Source: LMUY01 sp965198565
Lineage (GTDB): Bacteria > Pseudomonadota > Alphaproteobacteria > Acetobacterales > Acetobacteraceae
Direction of reading: 5' to 3'
Assembly (NCBI GenBank): GCA_965198565.1
Contig: OZ240665.1
Span: 1,550,001 to 1,614,000, forward strand
Length of the DNA: 64,000 nt
Both the position numbers and the translations under genes were made by a program. The notes under the pieces are model-generated. The model worked only from the letters and a program-made list of their open reading frames with translations. It did no database searches and was not told where the DNA came from. Within the stretch, counting starts at the first letter, position 1. Every line of letters begins with the position of its first letter. Of the stretch, positions 24,089 through 32,893 are shown piece after piece.

Positions 24089-24732
24089 TGCTGCTCGACA
24101 ATCTCTCGGTCATCCTGGTCGGGGTACCGTTCACCATCGCGCTGACGCTTGCGGCCTTCGTGCTGGGCGCTTTGCTGGGCCTGCCGCTGTGTGCGATGCG
24201 GCTGTCGCGGTTCGGCCTGGTGTCGTTTGTCGGCACCTCGCTGATCCTGATCTTCCGGTCCATTCCGCCCATCGTCTGGCTGTTCATCATCTTCTTCGGC
24301 ATCGGGCTGGGCTATATCCAGCTCGACCCGTTCAGCTCGGCGACCATCGGGTTGGGGCTGATCACCGCCGCCAACATGGCCGAAATCTACCGCGGCGCGC
24401 TGTCGGCGATCCATCCGGGGCAGTGGGAGGCGTCGCAGGCGCTCAGCCTCTCGACGCGGCACAAATTCATCGACGTGATCGGGCCGCAGCTCGTGCGCAT
24501 CTCGCTGCCGTCGGCCACCACCTACGTGATCGGGCTGATGAAGGACACCGCGGTCGCGTCCGCCATCGGGGTGCACGAGATCGCCTACCAGGCCTACCAT
24601 CTGTCGCAGCAGACGTTTCGTGGGCTGAGCGTGTACGCGGCGTCCGGATTGCTCTACATCGTCATCAGCGTTCCCATCGCCTGGCTGGCGCGCTGGACGG
24701 ACGTGCGCCTGCGTGCGGTGGTCGCGCGATGA
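24088..24732 (+). CDS. Polar amino acid ABC transporter, permease 1
   Basis: A 214-residue HisM/GlnP-type permease with about five membrane helices. The EAA loop that docks on the ATPase appears as GQWEASQALSLSTRHKFIDVI followed by GPQLVRISLP. It forms a heterodimeric pore with the second permease and overlaps it by 4 bases. Confidence 0.93.
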   Translation: MLLDNLSVILVGVPFTIALTLAAFVLGALLGLPLCAMRLSRFGLVSFVGTSLILIFRSIPPIVWLFIIFFGIGLGYIQLDPFSSATIGLGLITAANMAEIYRGALSAIHPGQWEASQALSLSTRHKFIDVIGPQLVRISLPSATTYVIGLMKDTAVASAIGVHEIAYQAYHLSQQTFRGLSVYAASGLLYIVISVPIAWLARWTDVRLRAVVAR

Positions 24733-25388
24733 GCGACCTGCTGGGTTTCTGGGGCGACTGGTTCCCCTCCTTGCTCGGCGGCTTCGTCATCAGCCTCGAG
24801 GTCACGGCGGTTTGCCTGGCGCTGGGCATTCCGCTCGGGCTGGCGCTGGCGCTGGGGGTGCAGGCGAAATCGGCCGCGCTGCGCTGGCTGTCGCTGATAG
24901 TGGTCGAGATCGGGCGCGGCACCCCGGCGCTGATCCTGCTGCAGTTCGCCTATTTTGGCCTGCCGAGCGTGGGCGTGACGCTCACCTCGTTCGTGGCGGC
25001 GAGCTTGGCGCTGGCTTGGTGCACCGGCGCCTACACCAGCGAGATCATCCGCGCCGGGCTGCAGGCGGTGCCCGCCGGGCAGCAAGAGGCGGCGATGGTG
25101 ATCGGCCTGAACCGGCTGGACGCACTGCGCTACGTGATCCTGCCGCAGGGCTTGCGCGTGGCCGTGCCGGCGCTGCTCGGATTCGCCATCATCATGCTGC
25201 AAGCCAGTTCGCTGTGCTTCACCATCGCGCTGCCCGAGATCGTCAGCCAGGCCTATATCGTGGGCTCCAACACGTTCGAGTATCTGCCGATCTTCCTGCT
25301 GGCGGCGCTGATGTTCGCGGCCGTGTGCCTTCCGGCGACAATTCTGGTATCGCAACTGGAACGACGGCTGGGCCGGCATGCGGCTTGA
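24729..25388 (+). CDS. Polar amino acid ABC transporter, permease 2
   Basis: A 219-residue permease homologous to the first, with the EAA loop GQQEAAMVIGLNRLDALRYV and ILPQGLRVAVPAL. The GRGTPALILLQFAYF segment in the second helix region is characteristic of PAAT permeases. It is translationally coupled to permease 1. The binding-protein gene follows after 39 bases. Confidence 0.93.
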   Translation: MSDLLGFWGDWFPSLLGGFVISLEVTAVCLALGIPLGLALALGVQAKSAALRWLSLIVVEIGRGTPALILLQFAYFGLPSVGVTLTSFVAASLALAWCTGAYTSEIIRAGLQAVPAGQQEAAMVIGLNRLDALRYVILPQGLRVAVPALLGFAIIMLQASSLCFTIALPEIVSQAYIVGSNTFEYLPIFLLAALMFAAVCLPATILVSQLERRLGRHAA

Positions 25389-25427
25389 TAGCGTCTCACT
25401 GTTTCCACGACACAAAGGACTTTGCTC

Positions 25428-26258
25428 ATGAAGACCAGCCTTCGAGCTCTCAGTTTGGCCTGTGTGGCCGCGGCCGCGCTGCCTGCCGCCGCCTTTGCGC
25501 AGGCGTGCACGCCGACGCAGAAGATCGACCACACGGTGGCGCCGGGCAAGCTCACGGTGGCGATCTATGAGTATCCGCCGTTTTCGCTCACCACCGGCGG
25601 CGATGTGGGCGGTGTGGATGGCGAGATGCTGAAGACGATCGCCAAGGATGCCTGCCTGACCCTGGTGCCCGAGGTGGTCGACCCGGCGGCCACCATCCAA
25701 TACGTCATCAGCGGCAAGGCCGACATCGCGGGCGGCGACTGGTATCGCACGGCGGAGCGGGCGAAGGTTCTGGGGCTGTCGTACCCGACCTATCTCGACC
25801 AGATGGGCATCTACTCCAAGAGCGGCGCGTCGACGGTGCAGGCGATGGTGGGCAAGCAGGTCGGCACGGTGTCGGGCTTCCTGTGGGTGACGGATTTGCA
25901 GAAGCTGCTGGGGACCAACCTGCATCTGTATCCGAACCCGGTCGCCTTGGCGCAGGACCTGGAGGCGGGGCGGATCGAGATCGGCGTCGATAGCTACGGC
26001 ACCGGCGCCTATGCGCAGAAGCATGGCGGCTATCCCGGGATCATCATCAAGGTGGCCGAGCCTGATCCGCGGGTGCGGGCGTCGGCGGAGGCGGCGCAGG
26101 CGAACCTGCTCTACACGAAGGGCAACACGTCGTTGGGTGAAGCGATGGACGCTGACATCCAGGCGATGCATAAGGACGGGGCGATCGCGAAGTATCTGTC
26201 GTCGTTTGGATTGGATCCGTCGGGCGCGGAAACGGGGCCGCCGCGGGTGGTGGAGTAG
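25428..26258 (+). CDS. Amino-acid-type ABC transporter, periplasmic binding protein
   Basis: A 276-residue SBP_bac_3 protein with a signal peptide cleaved after AFA (about residue 25). Family stretches are KLTVAIYEYPPFSLTT, GVDGEMLKTIAK and ADIAGGDWYRTAERA. The last shows that the usual polar contact region is modified, so the ligand may not be a standard amino acid. AAAGGA precedes the ATG. A REP-derived terminator lies about 55 bases downstream. Confidence 0.92.
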   Translation: MKTSLRALSLACVAAAALPAAAFAQACTPTQKIDHTVAPGKLTVAIYEYPPFSLTTGGDVGGVDGEMLKTIAKDACLTLVPEVVDPAATIQYVISGKADIAGGDWYRTAERAKVLGLSYPTYLDQMGIYSKSGASTVQAMVGKQVGTVSGFLWVTDLQKLLGTNLHLYPNPVALAQDLEAGRIEIGVDSYGTGAYAQKHGGYPGIIIKVAEPDPRVRASAEAAQANLLYTKGNTSLGEAMDADIQAMHKDGAIAKYLSSFGLDPSGAETGPPRVVE

Positions 26259-26301
26259 GGCACAGACAAAGCCCTCAGCCATGTCTGGTTGCTTGTGGCG
26301 G

Positions 26302-26340
26302 ACCCTCACCCAACCCTCTCCCAGAGGGAGAGGGCTTTTT
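26302..26340 (+). terminator. REP-like repeat acting as intrinsic terminator
   Basis: The repeat core here is a perfect 9-bp stem (26314-26322 with 26326-26334, loop AGA) followed by CTTTTT, an intrinsic terminator for the plus-strand ABC operon. It carries the family's ACCCTCACCC tail on the 5' side. Confidence 0.8.
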
Positions 26341-26370
26341 GGTGCAGAGCAGGCGGGATGGCGGCTGGGC

Positions 26371-28425
26371 TTATAAATCCTTGGCCAGCCGCAGCGCGTC
26401 GAACATCGCGGCGTGGATGTTGCGGCTGGCGACAGCGTCGCCGATGCGGAACACCTGGTAGGCGCCGTCCGCGTTGAGCACCATCGACTGGGGCTGGCCG
26501 GCAAGCAGCGCGGCATGGTCCACCGCGCCGCCATTGCGGGACGACGGCTTCAACGCTTCGTACAATTCGTCGACCGGCACCGTGCCGTGCTCCACCACCA
26601 CGCGGTCGACCCGGCGCTCTTCTCGCAGGCTGCCGTAGTCGCTGCCCAGCACGGCCACCAGCTCGTTGCCGGCCCGGCGCACGGCGAGCAGCCGCGTGTT
26701 CACCGTCACCCTCACGCCATGACGATGGAAAATGCGGGCATAAGCGGCATGGTTCAGCCCGCCGATCTCGGGCGCCAGCATCCGCTCCGGCGTCACCAGC
26801 TCCACCTCGGCGCCGCCCTCGGCCAGCACCTCGGCGGCCTGCATGCCGGGATGGTTGCCGTTGTCGTCATACACCAGCACCCGGCCTGACACCGGCCCGG
26901 CGACGCCGATCACGTCCCAACTCGACACCACCAGGTCGTTGCCGTCCTCCAGCACCGCCGTGTCCGGCACGCCGCCGGTGGCGACCAGCACCACGTCCGG
27001 CTGCAAGGCGAGCACGGTGCCGAGTTCGGCGTAGGTGTTGAAGTGCATGATCACGCCGAGCCGCGCCAGCTCGGCCATGCGCCAGTCGACGATGCCGATC
27101 AGCTCGCGCCGCCGGGGCGTTCGGGCGGCGAGCAGCACCTGGCCGCCTGCGCGCTCGGTGGCCTCGAGCAAGGTGACGCGGTGGCCGCGCTCGGCCGCGA
27201 CCCGGGCTGCCTCGAGCCCCGCTGGCCCGGCGCCCACCACCACGACGTGGCGCGCCGGGCCGGTGGCGCGCGGCACGACATGCGGCATGGTGGCCTCGCG
27301 CCCGGTGGCGGGATTGTGCACGCAAAGCGCCTCGTTGCCCTCGTAGATGCGGTCCAGGCAATAGGTCGCGCCGACGCAGGGGCGGATCAGCGCCTCCTGC
27401 CCGGCGGCGATCTTGCGGGCGATGTGGGGGTCGGCGATGTGCGCCCGGGTCATGCCCACCATGTCGAGCTTGCCCTCGGCGATGGCGTGCCGGGCAGTGG
27501 CGACGTCGTTGATCCGGGCGGCGTGGAACACCGGGAAGCGGGTGGCGGCGCGCACCTCGCCAGCGAAGTCGAGATGCTGCGCCGTGCCCATGCCCTGGAT
27601 CGGGATCACGTGCGAGAGGGCGTTGTCCGTCTCCATGTGGCCGCGGATGATGTTGAGGAAGTCGACCACGCCCCCGGCGGCGAAGCGGCGGGCGATCTCG
27701 ATGCCGTCCGCGCGGGTCAGGCCGATGTCCCAGTCCTCGTCGGCCACCATGCGCACGCCGATCAGGAAGTCCGGCCCGACCGCGTCGCGCATCGCCTGCA
27801 GCACGCGCAAGGAGAAGCGCATCCGGTTGTCCAGGCTGCCGCCGTAGTCGTCGTCGCGCTGGTTGGTGGCGGGGGACCAGAACTGGTCCGGCAGGTGGCC
27901 GTAGGCGTCGATTTCGAACCCGTCCAATCCCGCCGCCTGGATGCGCTGCGCGGCCGCCGCGTAGTCGGCCACGATGCGGTCGAGGTCCCACGCTTCCGCC
28001 GCCTTGGGGAAGCCGCGGTGGGCCGGCTCGCGCACCCGGGACGGCGCCAGGATGGGCAGCCAATCCGCCTTGTTCCACGCCGTGCGGCGGCCGAGATGGG
28101 TGAGCTGGATCATCACCGCGGCGCCCGCCTCGTGGCAGTCATCGGCCAGCCGGCGCAGCCAGGGGACGATTTCGTCCTTGTAGGCCAGCAGGTTGCCGAA
28201 CACCGGCGGGCTGTCGGGCGAGACCACGGACGAGCCGCCGATCATGGTCAGCGCGATGCCGCCGCGCGCCTTTTCGAGGTGATACAGGCGGTAGCGGTCC
28301 TTCGGCATGCCGTCTTCGGAGTAGGACGGCTCGTGCGACGTGCTCATCAGCCGGTTGCGCAAGGTGAGGTGGCGCAGCGTGTAGGGCTGCAGCAGCGGGT
28401 CGCGGGTGGGGGCGATGGCGTTCAT
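26371..28425 (-). CDS. NADH:flavin oxidoreductase / N-demethylase-like flavoprotein
   Basis: A 684-residue fusion: an FMN-binding old-yellow-enzyme TIM barrel (about 1-340), an iron-sulphur region (C350, C356, C368) and a pyridine-nucleotide-disulphide oxidoreductase domain starting VVVVGAGPAG at about 394. The layout matches trimethylamine dehydrogenase, dienoyl-CoA reductase and N-methylproline demethylase (StcD-like). Next to a Rieske oxygenase and ferredoxin the StcD-type role, demethylating an N-methylated amino acid, is most likely. The canonical C-x2-C-x3-C-x11-C reads C-x5-C-x11-C, one cysteine short. It starts 4 bases after the ferredoxin stop. Confidence 0.85.
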   Translation of the reverse strand: MNAIAPTRDPLLQPYTLRHLTLRNRLMSTSHEPSYSEDGMPKDRYRLYHLEKARGGIALTMIGGSSVVSPDSPPVFGNLLAYKDEIVPWLRRLADDCHEAGAAVMIQLTHLGRRTAWNKADWLPILAPSRVREPAHRGFPKAAEAWDLDRIVADYAAAAQRIQAAGLDGFEIDAYGHLPDQFWSPATNQRDDDYGGSLDNRMRFSLRVLQAMRDAVGPDFLIGVRMVADEDWDIGLTRADGIEIARRFAAGGVVDFLNIIRGHMETDNALSHVIPIQGMGTAQHLDFAGEVRAATRFPVFHAARINDVATARHAIAEGKLDMVGMTRAHIADPHIARKIAAGQEALIRPCVGATYCLDRIYEGNEALCVHNPATGREATMPHVVPRATGPARHVVVVGAGPAGLEAARVAAERGHRVTLLEATERAGGQVLLAARTPRRRELIGIVDWRMAELARLGVIMHFNTYAELGTVLALQPDVVLVATGGVPDTAVLEDGNDLVVSSWDVIGVAGPVSGRVLVYDDNGNHPGMQAAEVLAEGGAEVELVTPERMLAPEIGGLNHAAYARIFHRHGVRVTVNTRLLAVRRAGNELVAVLGSDYGSLREERRVDRVVVEHGTVPVDELYEALKPSSRNGGAVDHAALLAGQPQSMVLNADGAYQVFRIGDAVASRNIHAAMFDALRLAKDL

Positions 28426-28429
28426 GCCC

Positions 28430-28744
28430 TCAACGGTCCACGGCCACGTCGGCGGTGGGGCGGGCGCTGCATGGGAGCGTCCAGCCGTCGTCGATCTCGC
28501 GCTGCCGGATGCCGCCGCCGTGTTTCAGCTCCACGGCGCCAGACAGCAGCCGGCTCTTGCAGGTGCCGCAGACGCCCTTGTTGCAGGCAAACGGCAGGCG
28601 CAACCCAGCGGCCCGCGCCGCGGCGAGGATGGTGCTGCCGGGCGGGCACTGGATGGTTCGGCCGCTCTTGATGAAGAGGATGCTGAACCCGGCGGGGGAG
28701 GGGGTTTCGGTCACTCGGCGTGCCCTGACAGAATCGAGCTGCAT
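28430..28744 (-). CDS. [2Fe-2S] ferredoxin, possibly a reductase fragment
   Basis: A 104-residue plant-type ferredoxin with cluster ligands C54, C59, C62 and C92 (CNKGVCGTC, then LPCSARP). The sequence most resembles the C-terminal ferredoxin domain of Rieske-partner reductases (GbcB/Stc4-like), but the FAD and NAD domains are absent. A REP pair starts 19 bases upstream. It may be a stand-alone electron carrier, or the gene may have lost its 5' part. An internal GTG at 28714 is an alternative start. Confidence 0.8.
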   Translation of the reverse strand: MQLDSVRARRVTETPSPAGFSILFIKSGRTIQCPPGSTILAAARAAGLRLPFACNKGVCGTCKSRLLSGAVELKHGGGIRQREIDDGWTLPCSARPTADVAVDR

Positions 28745-28762
28745 TGCGGCATTCGGGAAAGC

Positions 28763-28876
28763 TCCCTCTCCCGCCTGCGGGAGAGGGTTGGGGTGAGGGT
28801 GCTGTGCCGATAAACGGCTATACTCGGGTTTGCGGCCGCCACCCTCACCTTACCCTCTCCCGCCAGCGGGAGAGGG
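28763..28876. repeat. Inverted pair of REP-like repeats
   Basis: Copy one (28763-28800) and the oppositely oriented copy two (28841-28876) repeat the palindromic core and GTGAGGGTG tail. The second copy encodes the last residues of the Rieske oxygenase. The pair separates that gene from the ferredoxin gene. Confidence 0.85.
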
Positions 28877-30139
28877 CATCCTGCCAGACTGCGTATCTGC
28901 CAACCCGGCGGCGAGGCGCTCGAGGTACCATTGGACGAATTGCTCCACCAAGCCCTCGGTGTGCGGCGAATAGGGGCCGGGTTCGTAGGCGGGGCTGCGG
29001 ATGCCAGCCTGGGCGATCTCCACCAGGTCCGCATCCTGCCGGTTGGTCGCTTCCCAGACGGCGGTAAGGTTGGCGGGGTCGTAGTCGACACCTTCCACCG
29101 CATCCTTGTGCACCAGCCAGGTGGTGCGCAGCAGGGTGCGCCCGGCGTCCAGCGGCAAGGCGCAGAACGTTACGGCGTGGTCGCCCATGAAGTGGTGCCA
29201 GGCATTGGGCTGGGTCCAGAAGCTCAAGCCGCCCAGCCGTGGCTCGGTCAGGCGGCCGAGCAGGCGGCGGCAGGCGGCGCGGGTGTTGGCGGTGTGGCTT
29301 TCGCCGGCCTGGTCCAGCGGCAGGCGCTCGGTGCGGAAGCCGGTGGCGCAGCCGGTCAGCCGCTCGATGCGGGCGGAGGGCAGCCCGGCCTGCTCCCATT
29401 GCGCATGGGACGTCCGGACCAACTCGTCATAGTGCGCCGCGTGCGATCGCTCCGCCTCGTCCATGCCGTCCGGCGCGAAGCCGAACCCGAAGGCGAACAG
29501 TGGCACCGTCAGCTCGGGGTGGTTGGCGGCGCAGTGATAGCACTCGCGGTTGTTCTCCATGGTGAGCTTCCAGTTGCCGCGCTCCACCAGGTCGATCTGC
29601 CGGGCGATCTTGGTCTGCCCAATGGCATGGGGCGCGAGGTAGGGGGTCATCGCGGCGGCCATGTCGTCGATGTCGGCCGGCGGCTGGTCGGCCAGGCAGA
29701 TGAACAGCAACCCGGCGACCGAGCGCAGCGCCACGGGCTTGAGCCCCCGGCACGCCGGGTCGAAGCCGTCTCCCATGTGGTCGGCGAACAGCAGGCTGCC
29801 GTCGAGCCCGTAGGTCCAGCTATGGTAGCGGCAGACCAGGTTGCCGACCTGGCCGCGTCCGTCCGCGACAAGCTGCGCGCCGCGGTGGCGGCAGACGTTA
29901 TGGAACGCGCGCACCATGCCGTCGTCGTCCCGCAGGATCAGGACGGGCGCCTCCCCGACGTGCAGCGCCATGACGTCGCCGGGTTCCGGCACGTCCGGCT
30001 CCTGGCCGACGAAGATCCAATGGCGGTAGAAGATGTGGTCGAGGTCGGCGCGGAACACCGCCGGGTCGTTGTAGAACGCCGCCTCGAGGCTGTGGCCGGG
30101 CTTGCGTCGCGACAGCAGGGTGAGAAGGGAGTCGGACAT
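28850..30139 (-). CDS. Rieske non-heme iron oxygenase, large subunit
   Basis: A 429-residue aromatic-ring-hydroxylase-type alpha subunit. Rieske ligands are C83, H85, C103 and H106 (CRHRG, CRYHSW). The mononuclear iron triad is H202, H207 and probably D369 (ENNRECYHC, NHPEL, NRQDADLVE). ENNRECYHC is the pattern of glycine-betaine, stachydrine and carnitine oxygenases (GbcA/Stc2-like), so the likely reaction is oxidative N-demethylation of a quaternary amine. The last nine residues (MPSPAGGRG) come from a REP repeat. It is the first gene of a three-gene operon with the ferredoxin and the flavoprotein. Confidence 0.9.
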   Translation of the reverse strand: MSDSLLTLLSRRKPGHSLEAAFYNDPAVFRADLDHIFYRHWIFVGQEPDVPEPGDVMALHVGEAPVLILRDDDGMVRAFHNVCRHRGAQLVADGRGQVGNLVCRYHSWTYGLDGSLLFADHMGDGFDPACRGLKPVALRSVAGLLFICLADQPPADIDDMAAAMTPYLAPHAIGQTKIARQIDLVERGNWKLTMENNRECYHCAANHPELTVPLFAFGFGFAPDGMDEAERSHAAHYDELVRTSHAQWEQAGLPSARIERLTGCATGFRTERLPLDQAGESHTANTRAACRRLLGRLTEPRLGGLSFWTQPNAWHHFMGDHAVTFCALPLDAGRTLLRTTWLVHKDAVEGVDYDPANLTAVWEATNRQDADLVEIAQAGIRSPAYEPGPYSPHTEGLVEQFVQWYLERLAAGLADTQSGRMPSPAGGRG

Positions 30140-30237
30140 CGGCGGTCTTTCTTCGCAGAGAGACCAGTATGCGCGACCGAGCGGACGCGTTCTATCCTAT
30201 TTGCGACATTCTTTGCCCGGCGCCGACCAGCCGCGGG

Positions 30238-31548
30238 TTACGTCCGGCCGGCGACCCAATTGAAGTCCATCCGGTTCAGCCACAAGCGCGGCAGCTCGAC
30301 GCCCAGCACCTTGCGGAACAGAGCAATGGACATGGCCAGGCGCACGATGCCGCCGAACATGGCGCCGTAGGCCGCGCCAACGATGCCGAGATGCGGGACC
30401 AGCACCACCATCCCCGAGATCGAACTCGCGACACCCGCGAGTTCCATGCCCGTCACCGCACTCGGCCGACCGCTGGCGCTGAACGCCTGCGCCAGGGTGC
30501 GGGCGGCGCTGCTGAAAACGGCCTCGAACAGCAGGATCAGGAACGGCGTCACCGCGGGTTCGAACTTGGTGCCGTACACCATGGTGAGCAGATACGGGCC
30601 AGCCACCGACAGGCAGATCGCTCCCAGCAGGTTCACCATGCTGGTCACCCGCACTGCGCGCCCCACCATGTCCACCACGCTCGGCAGGTCCTGCCCGGCG
30701 ATGGAGGGGAACAACACGGTGGACACCGCGCCCTGCGCCACCTGCAGCACCCGTGTCAGGCTGAGGGCGACCGCGTAGTTGCCGACGTCGGCCGGTGAGA
30801 GGAAGAGCACGACGATGAATTGGTCGAGGAAGCTCGAGGCGACACCCAGGATGTCCACCCCGTAGAAGCGGATGCCGAAGCGCAGCAGGCTGCGCCGGAA
30901 CGGCGCGGCAAACGACCAGGTCGGCTTCAGGATCTTGCAGGCCTGGTACGAGATGTAGAAGAAGATCGGGATGGCGAAGCCGCTGTAGCAGAGGGCGGCC
31001 GCGTGCGGCGTCAGCAGCCCGGTGAAAGCCAGGATCGCCAGCAGTGCCAGCGTGACGAGCGCCTGCACGTATATGACGCTGTTGGACGTGCCGAACTTGC
31101 CATTGGCTTCCAGCACCGCAGCGAAGGACGGGCTGATGACGTTCAGCGGTACGATCAGCAGGATCAAACGCGCGAAGTCGATCGTGCTGGCGCTGTATTG
31201 ATTGCCGAGCCAGAACTGGATCAGCAGCATGCTCGCCGTCGTGCCGATCAGCCCGGTGCCCAGCAGCATCAGCAAGGCGGTGCCGAAGTAGCGGGAGGCG
31301 TTCTCCGGGTCCCGGCGGACGTTGTAGATCAGCGAGGCATGCAGCCCGAGTGTGCAGATCGGGGCGATGATGGCGGGGGCCACGATGAGGGCGGCCAACT
31401 CGCCGCGGCCGGAGGGGCCGAGGAACTTGGCTGTGAGCAGGCCAGACAGCACGTTGCCCGCAAGCGCCACCACCCGTATGCCCATGAGATGGGCCACGGC
31501 CCGGATCTTCGCGCGTTCCCGCAGCGTCTGGATCAGCCTGGAGATCAC
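30238..31548 (-). CDS. Polysaccharide flippase (Wzx-like)
   Basis: A 436-residue MOP-superfamily membrane protein with about 12 helices, beginning with a basic amphipathic stretch and GNVLSGLLTAKFLGPSGRGELAAL, the usual opening of polysaccharide export flippases. It would move lipid-linked repeat units of the exopolysaccharide across the inner membrane. It is the distal gene of the minus-strand cluster starting at 40514. Confidence 0.88.
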   Translation of the reverse strand: MISRLIQTLRERAKIRAVAHLMGIRVVALAGNVLSGLLTAKFLGPSGRGELAALIVAPAIIAPICTLGLHASLIYNVRRDPENASRYFGTALLMLLGTGLIGTTASMLLIQFWLGNQYSASTIDFARLILLIVPLNVISPSFAAVLEANGKFGTSNSVIYVQALVTLALLAILAFTGLLTPHAAALCYSGFAIPIFFYISYQACKILKPTWSFAAPFRRSLLRFGIRFYGVDILGVASSFLDQFIVVLFLSPADVGNYAVALSLTRVLQVAQGAVSTVLFPSIAGQDLPSVVDMVGRAVRVTSMVNLLGAICLSVAGPYLLTMVYGTKFEPAVTPFLILLFEAVFSSAARTLAQAFSASGRPSAVTGMELAGVASSISGMVVLVPHLGIVGAAYGAMFGGIVRLAMSIALFRKVLGVELPRLWLNRMDFNWVAGRT

Positions 31549-31663
31549 GCCCTGGGTCCTGGCTAGCGCATCAACGGATCAGGTGTGGTCACCTGACCGG
31601 TAAAGATGCTCGTCAAAACAACAGCTCGACCATGACCCGCGACTCTATCTGAGCAGGCCATGT

Positions 31664-32893
31664 CTAGCGGGCCAGCGGCGAACTGATGGCGCCGCCGCTG
31701 GCGTGACGACCGGCCGCGAGGCCGCGGTAGAGCGCCGATGTCCCGGAGATCATGCGGGACATGGCGAATTTCTGGCTGGCATGGCGCATGGCGGCCTCGC
31801 GCATCTCCGCCCGGTTGGGCGCGGTGGCCACTTTCGCGATGGCGCCGGCGAGTGCGGCAGAGTCGTTGAACGGGACGACATAGCCGGTCTTGCCCTCGAT
31901 CACCTGGTCCTGCCAGCCGCCGCTCGGCGTGCGGATGGCGATGGTGCCGCAGCACATGGCCTCTGCCACCACCAGGCCGAAGCCTTCCATGCGGCTCGGC
32001 AGCAGCACGATGTCGGACGCCCAGTAGGCATCGCGCAGCATGTCGCGCTCGACGTAGCCGAGGAAGCGGAACGTGTCGGCGTCGCTGCGGTCGGGCAGGA
32101 TGCTCGCCTCGATGGCTTGGCGCTGGTCGCCGCCGCCGGGAAACAGGCAGACGATCTCGAGTTCCGGCTGCTCACGGCGCAGTTGGCGCACGGCGGCGGC
32201 CACCAGGTCGTGGCCCTTGCTCAGGTTGAGGCGGCCCGGCAGCACGGTGGCCAACGCAGACTCCCGCAGGCCGAAGCGCTCCCGCGCATTGCGGCGCTCG
32301 GCCTCGCTGGGCGCGCGGTAGAAGTCGGTCTCCACGCCCAGCACCTGCTCGTGGATGCGGCCCGGCGCGATGCGGAGCTCGTTCTGGAACAGCAGGCTGA
32401 TCTCGTGCGACAGCGCGATGTAGCGGTTGGGCCGGAACAGCGTGTCCAGCGTGCGATAGGCCAGCACTTGGCTGCGCGGCCGCTGCCCGGTCATCGCCGC
32501 GACCTCGCTGCCATGCAGGGAGGGGTGGTAGTTCGCCACCACGGGGCGCCCGGTCAGCCGGCCAACCAGCGCTGCGAGCGGCACCATGGAGAAACCCTGC
32601 GGGCTGACGCTCTGCACCTCGTGCCGCTTGATGGCGGACAGGATCGTGCGGACGTGGGCGAGCTTGGGCCGGGAGGGCCGCAGATCCTCCAGCACAATCC
32701 ATTCGAGCGCGGCACTGGCGATGGAGTGCCGCCGGGCCGCGGAGCCGTCGGGTGTGGTGACCGGGCCGGAGACGATGACGATGCGGTCGCCCACGCTGCG
32801 CAGGCCGTTGACCAGGCTGTCGAGATACGACGCCACGCCGTCGACGCAATCGACGCGCTTGAGCAGCAGCAGGATGGTGGTCGGAGCACTCAT
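31664..32893 (-). CDS. Glycosyltransferase, GT4 family
   Basis: A 409-residue GT-B glycosyltransferase. The acceptor domain starts TTILLLLKRVDCVDGVASY. The donor domain has VLPGRLNLSKGHDLVAAAV and the EX7E signature SRMEGFGLVVAEAMCCG. The start at 32893 overlaps the stop of the Wzy-like gene by 4 bases (ATGA). It adds a sugar to the lipid-linked repeat; the donor is unknown. Confidence 0.92.
   Translation of the reverse strand: MSAPTTILLLLKRVDCVDGVASYLDSLVNGLRSVGDRIVIVSGPVTTPDGSAARRHSIASAALEWIVLEDLRPSRPKLAHVRTILSAIKRHEVQSVSPQGFSMVPLAALVGRLTGRPVVANYHPSLHGSEVAAMTGQRPRSQVLAYRTLDTLFRPNRYIALSHEISLLFQNELRIAPGRIHEQVLGVETDFYRAPSEAERRNARERFGLRESALATVLPGRLNLSKGHDLVAAAVRQLRREQPELEIVCLFPGGGDQRQAIEASILPDRSDADTFRFLGYVERDMLRDAYWASDIVLLPSRMEGFGLVVAEAMCCGTIAIRTPSGGWQDQVIEGKTGYVVPFNDSAALAGAIAKVATAPNRAEMREAAMRHASQKFAMSRMISGTSALYRGLAAGRHASGGAISSPLAR

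Noticed and set aside
24654..26534. Minus-strand open frame of 626 codons over the ABC operon
   Set aside because: The plus-strand transporter genes are unmistakable; the antisense translation is low-complexity His/Arg/Gln.
27043..28671. Plus-strand open frame of 542 codons over the flavoprotein gene
   Set aside because: Antisense shadow with low-complexity composition and no motif.
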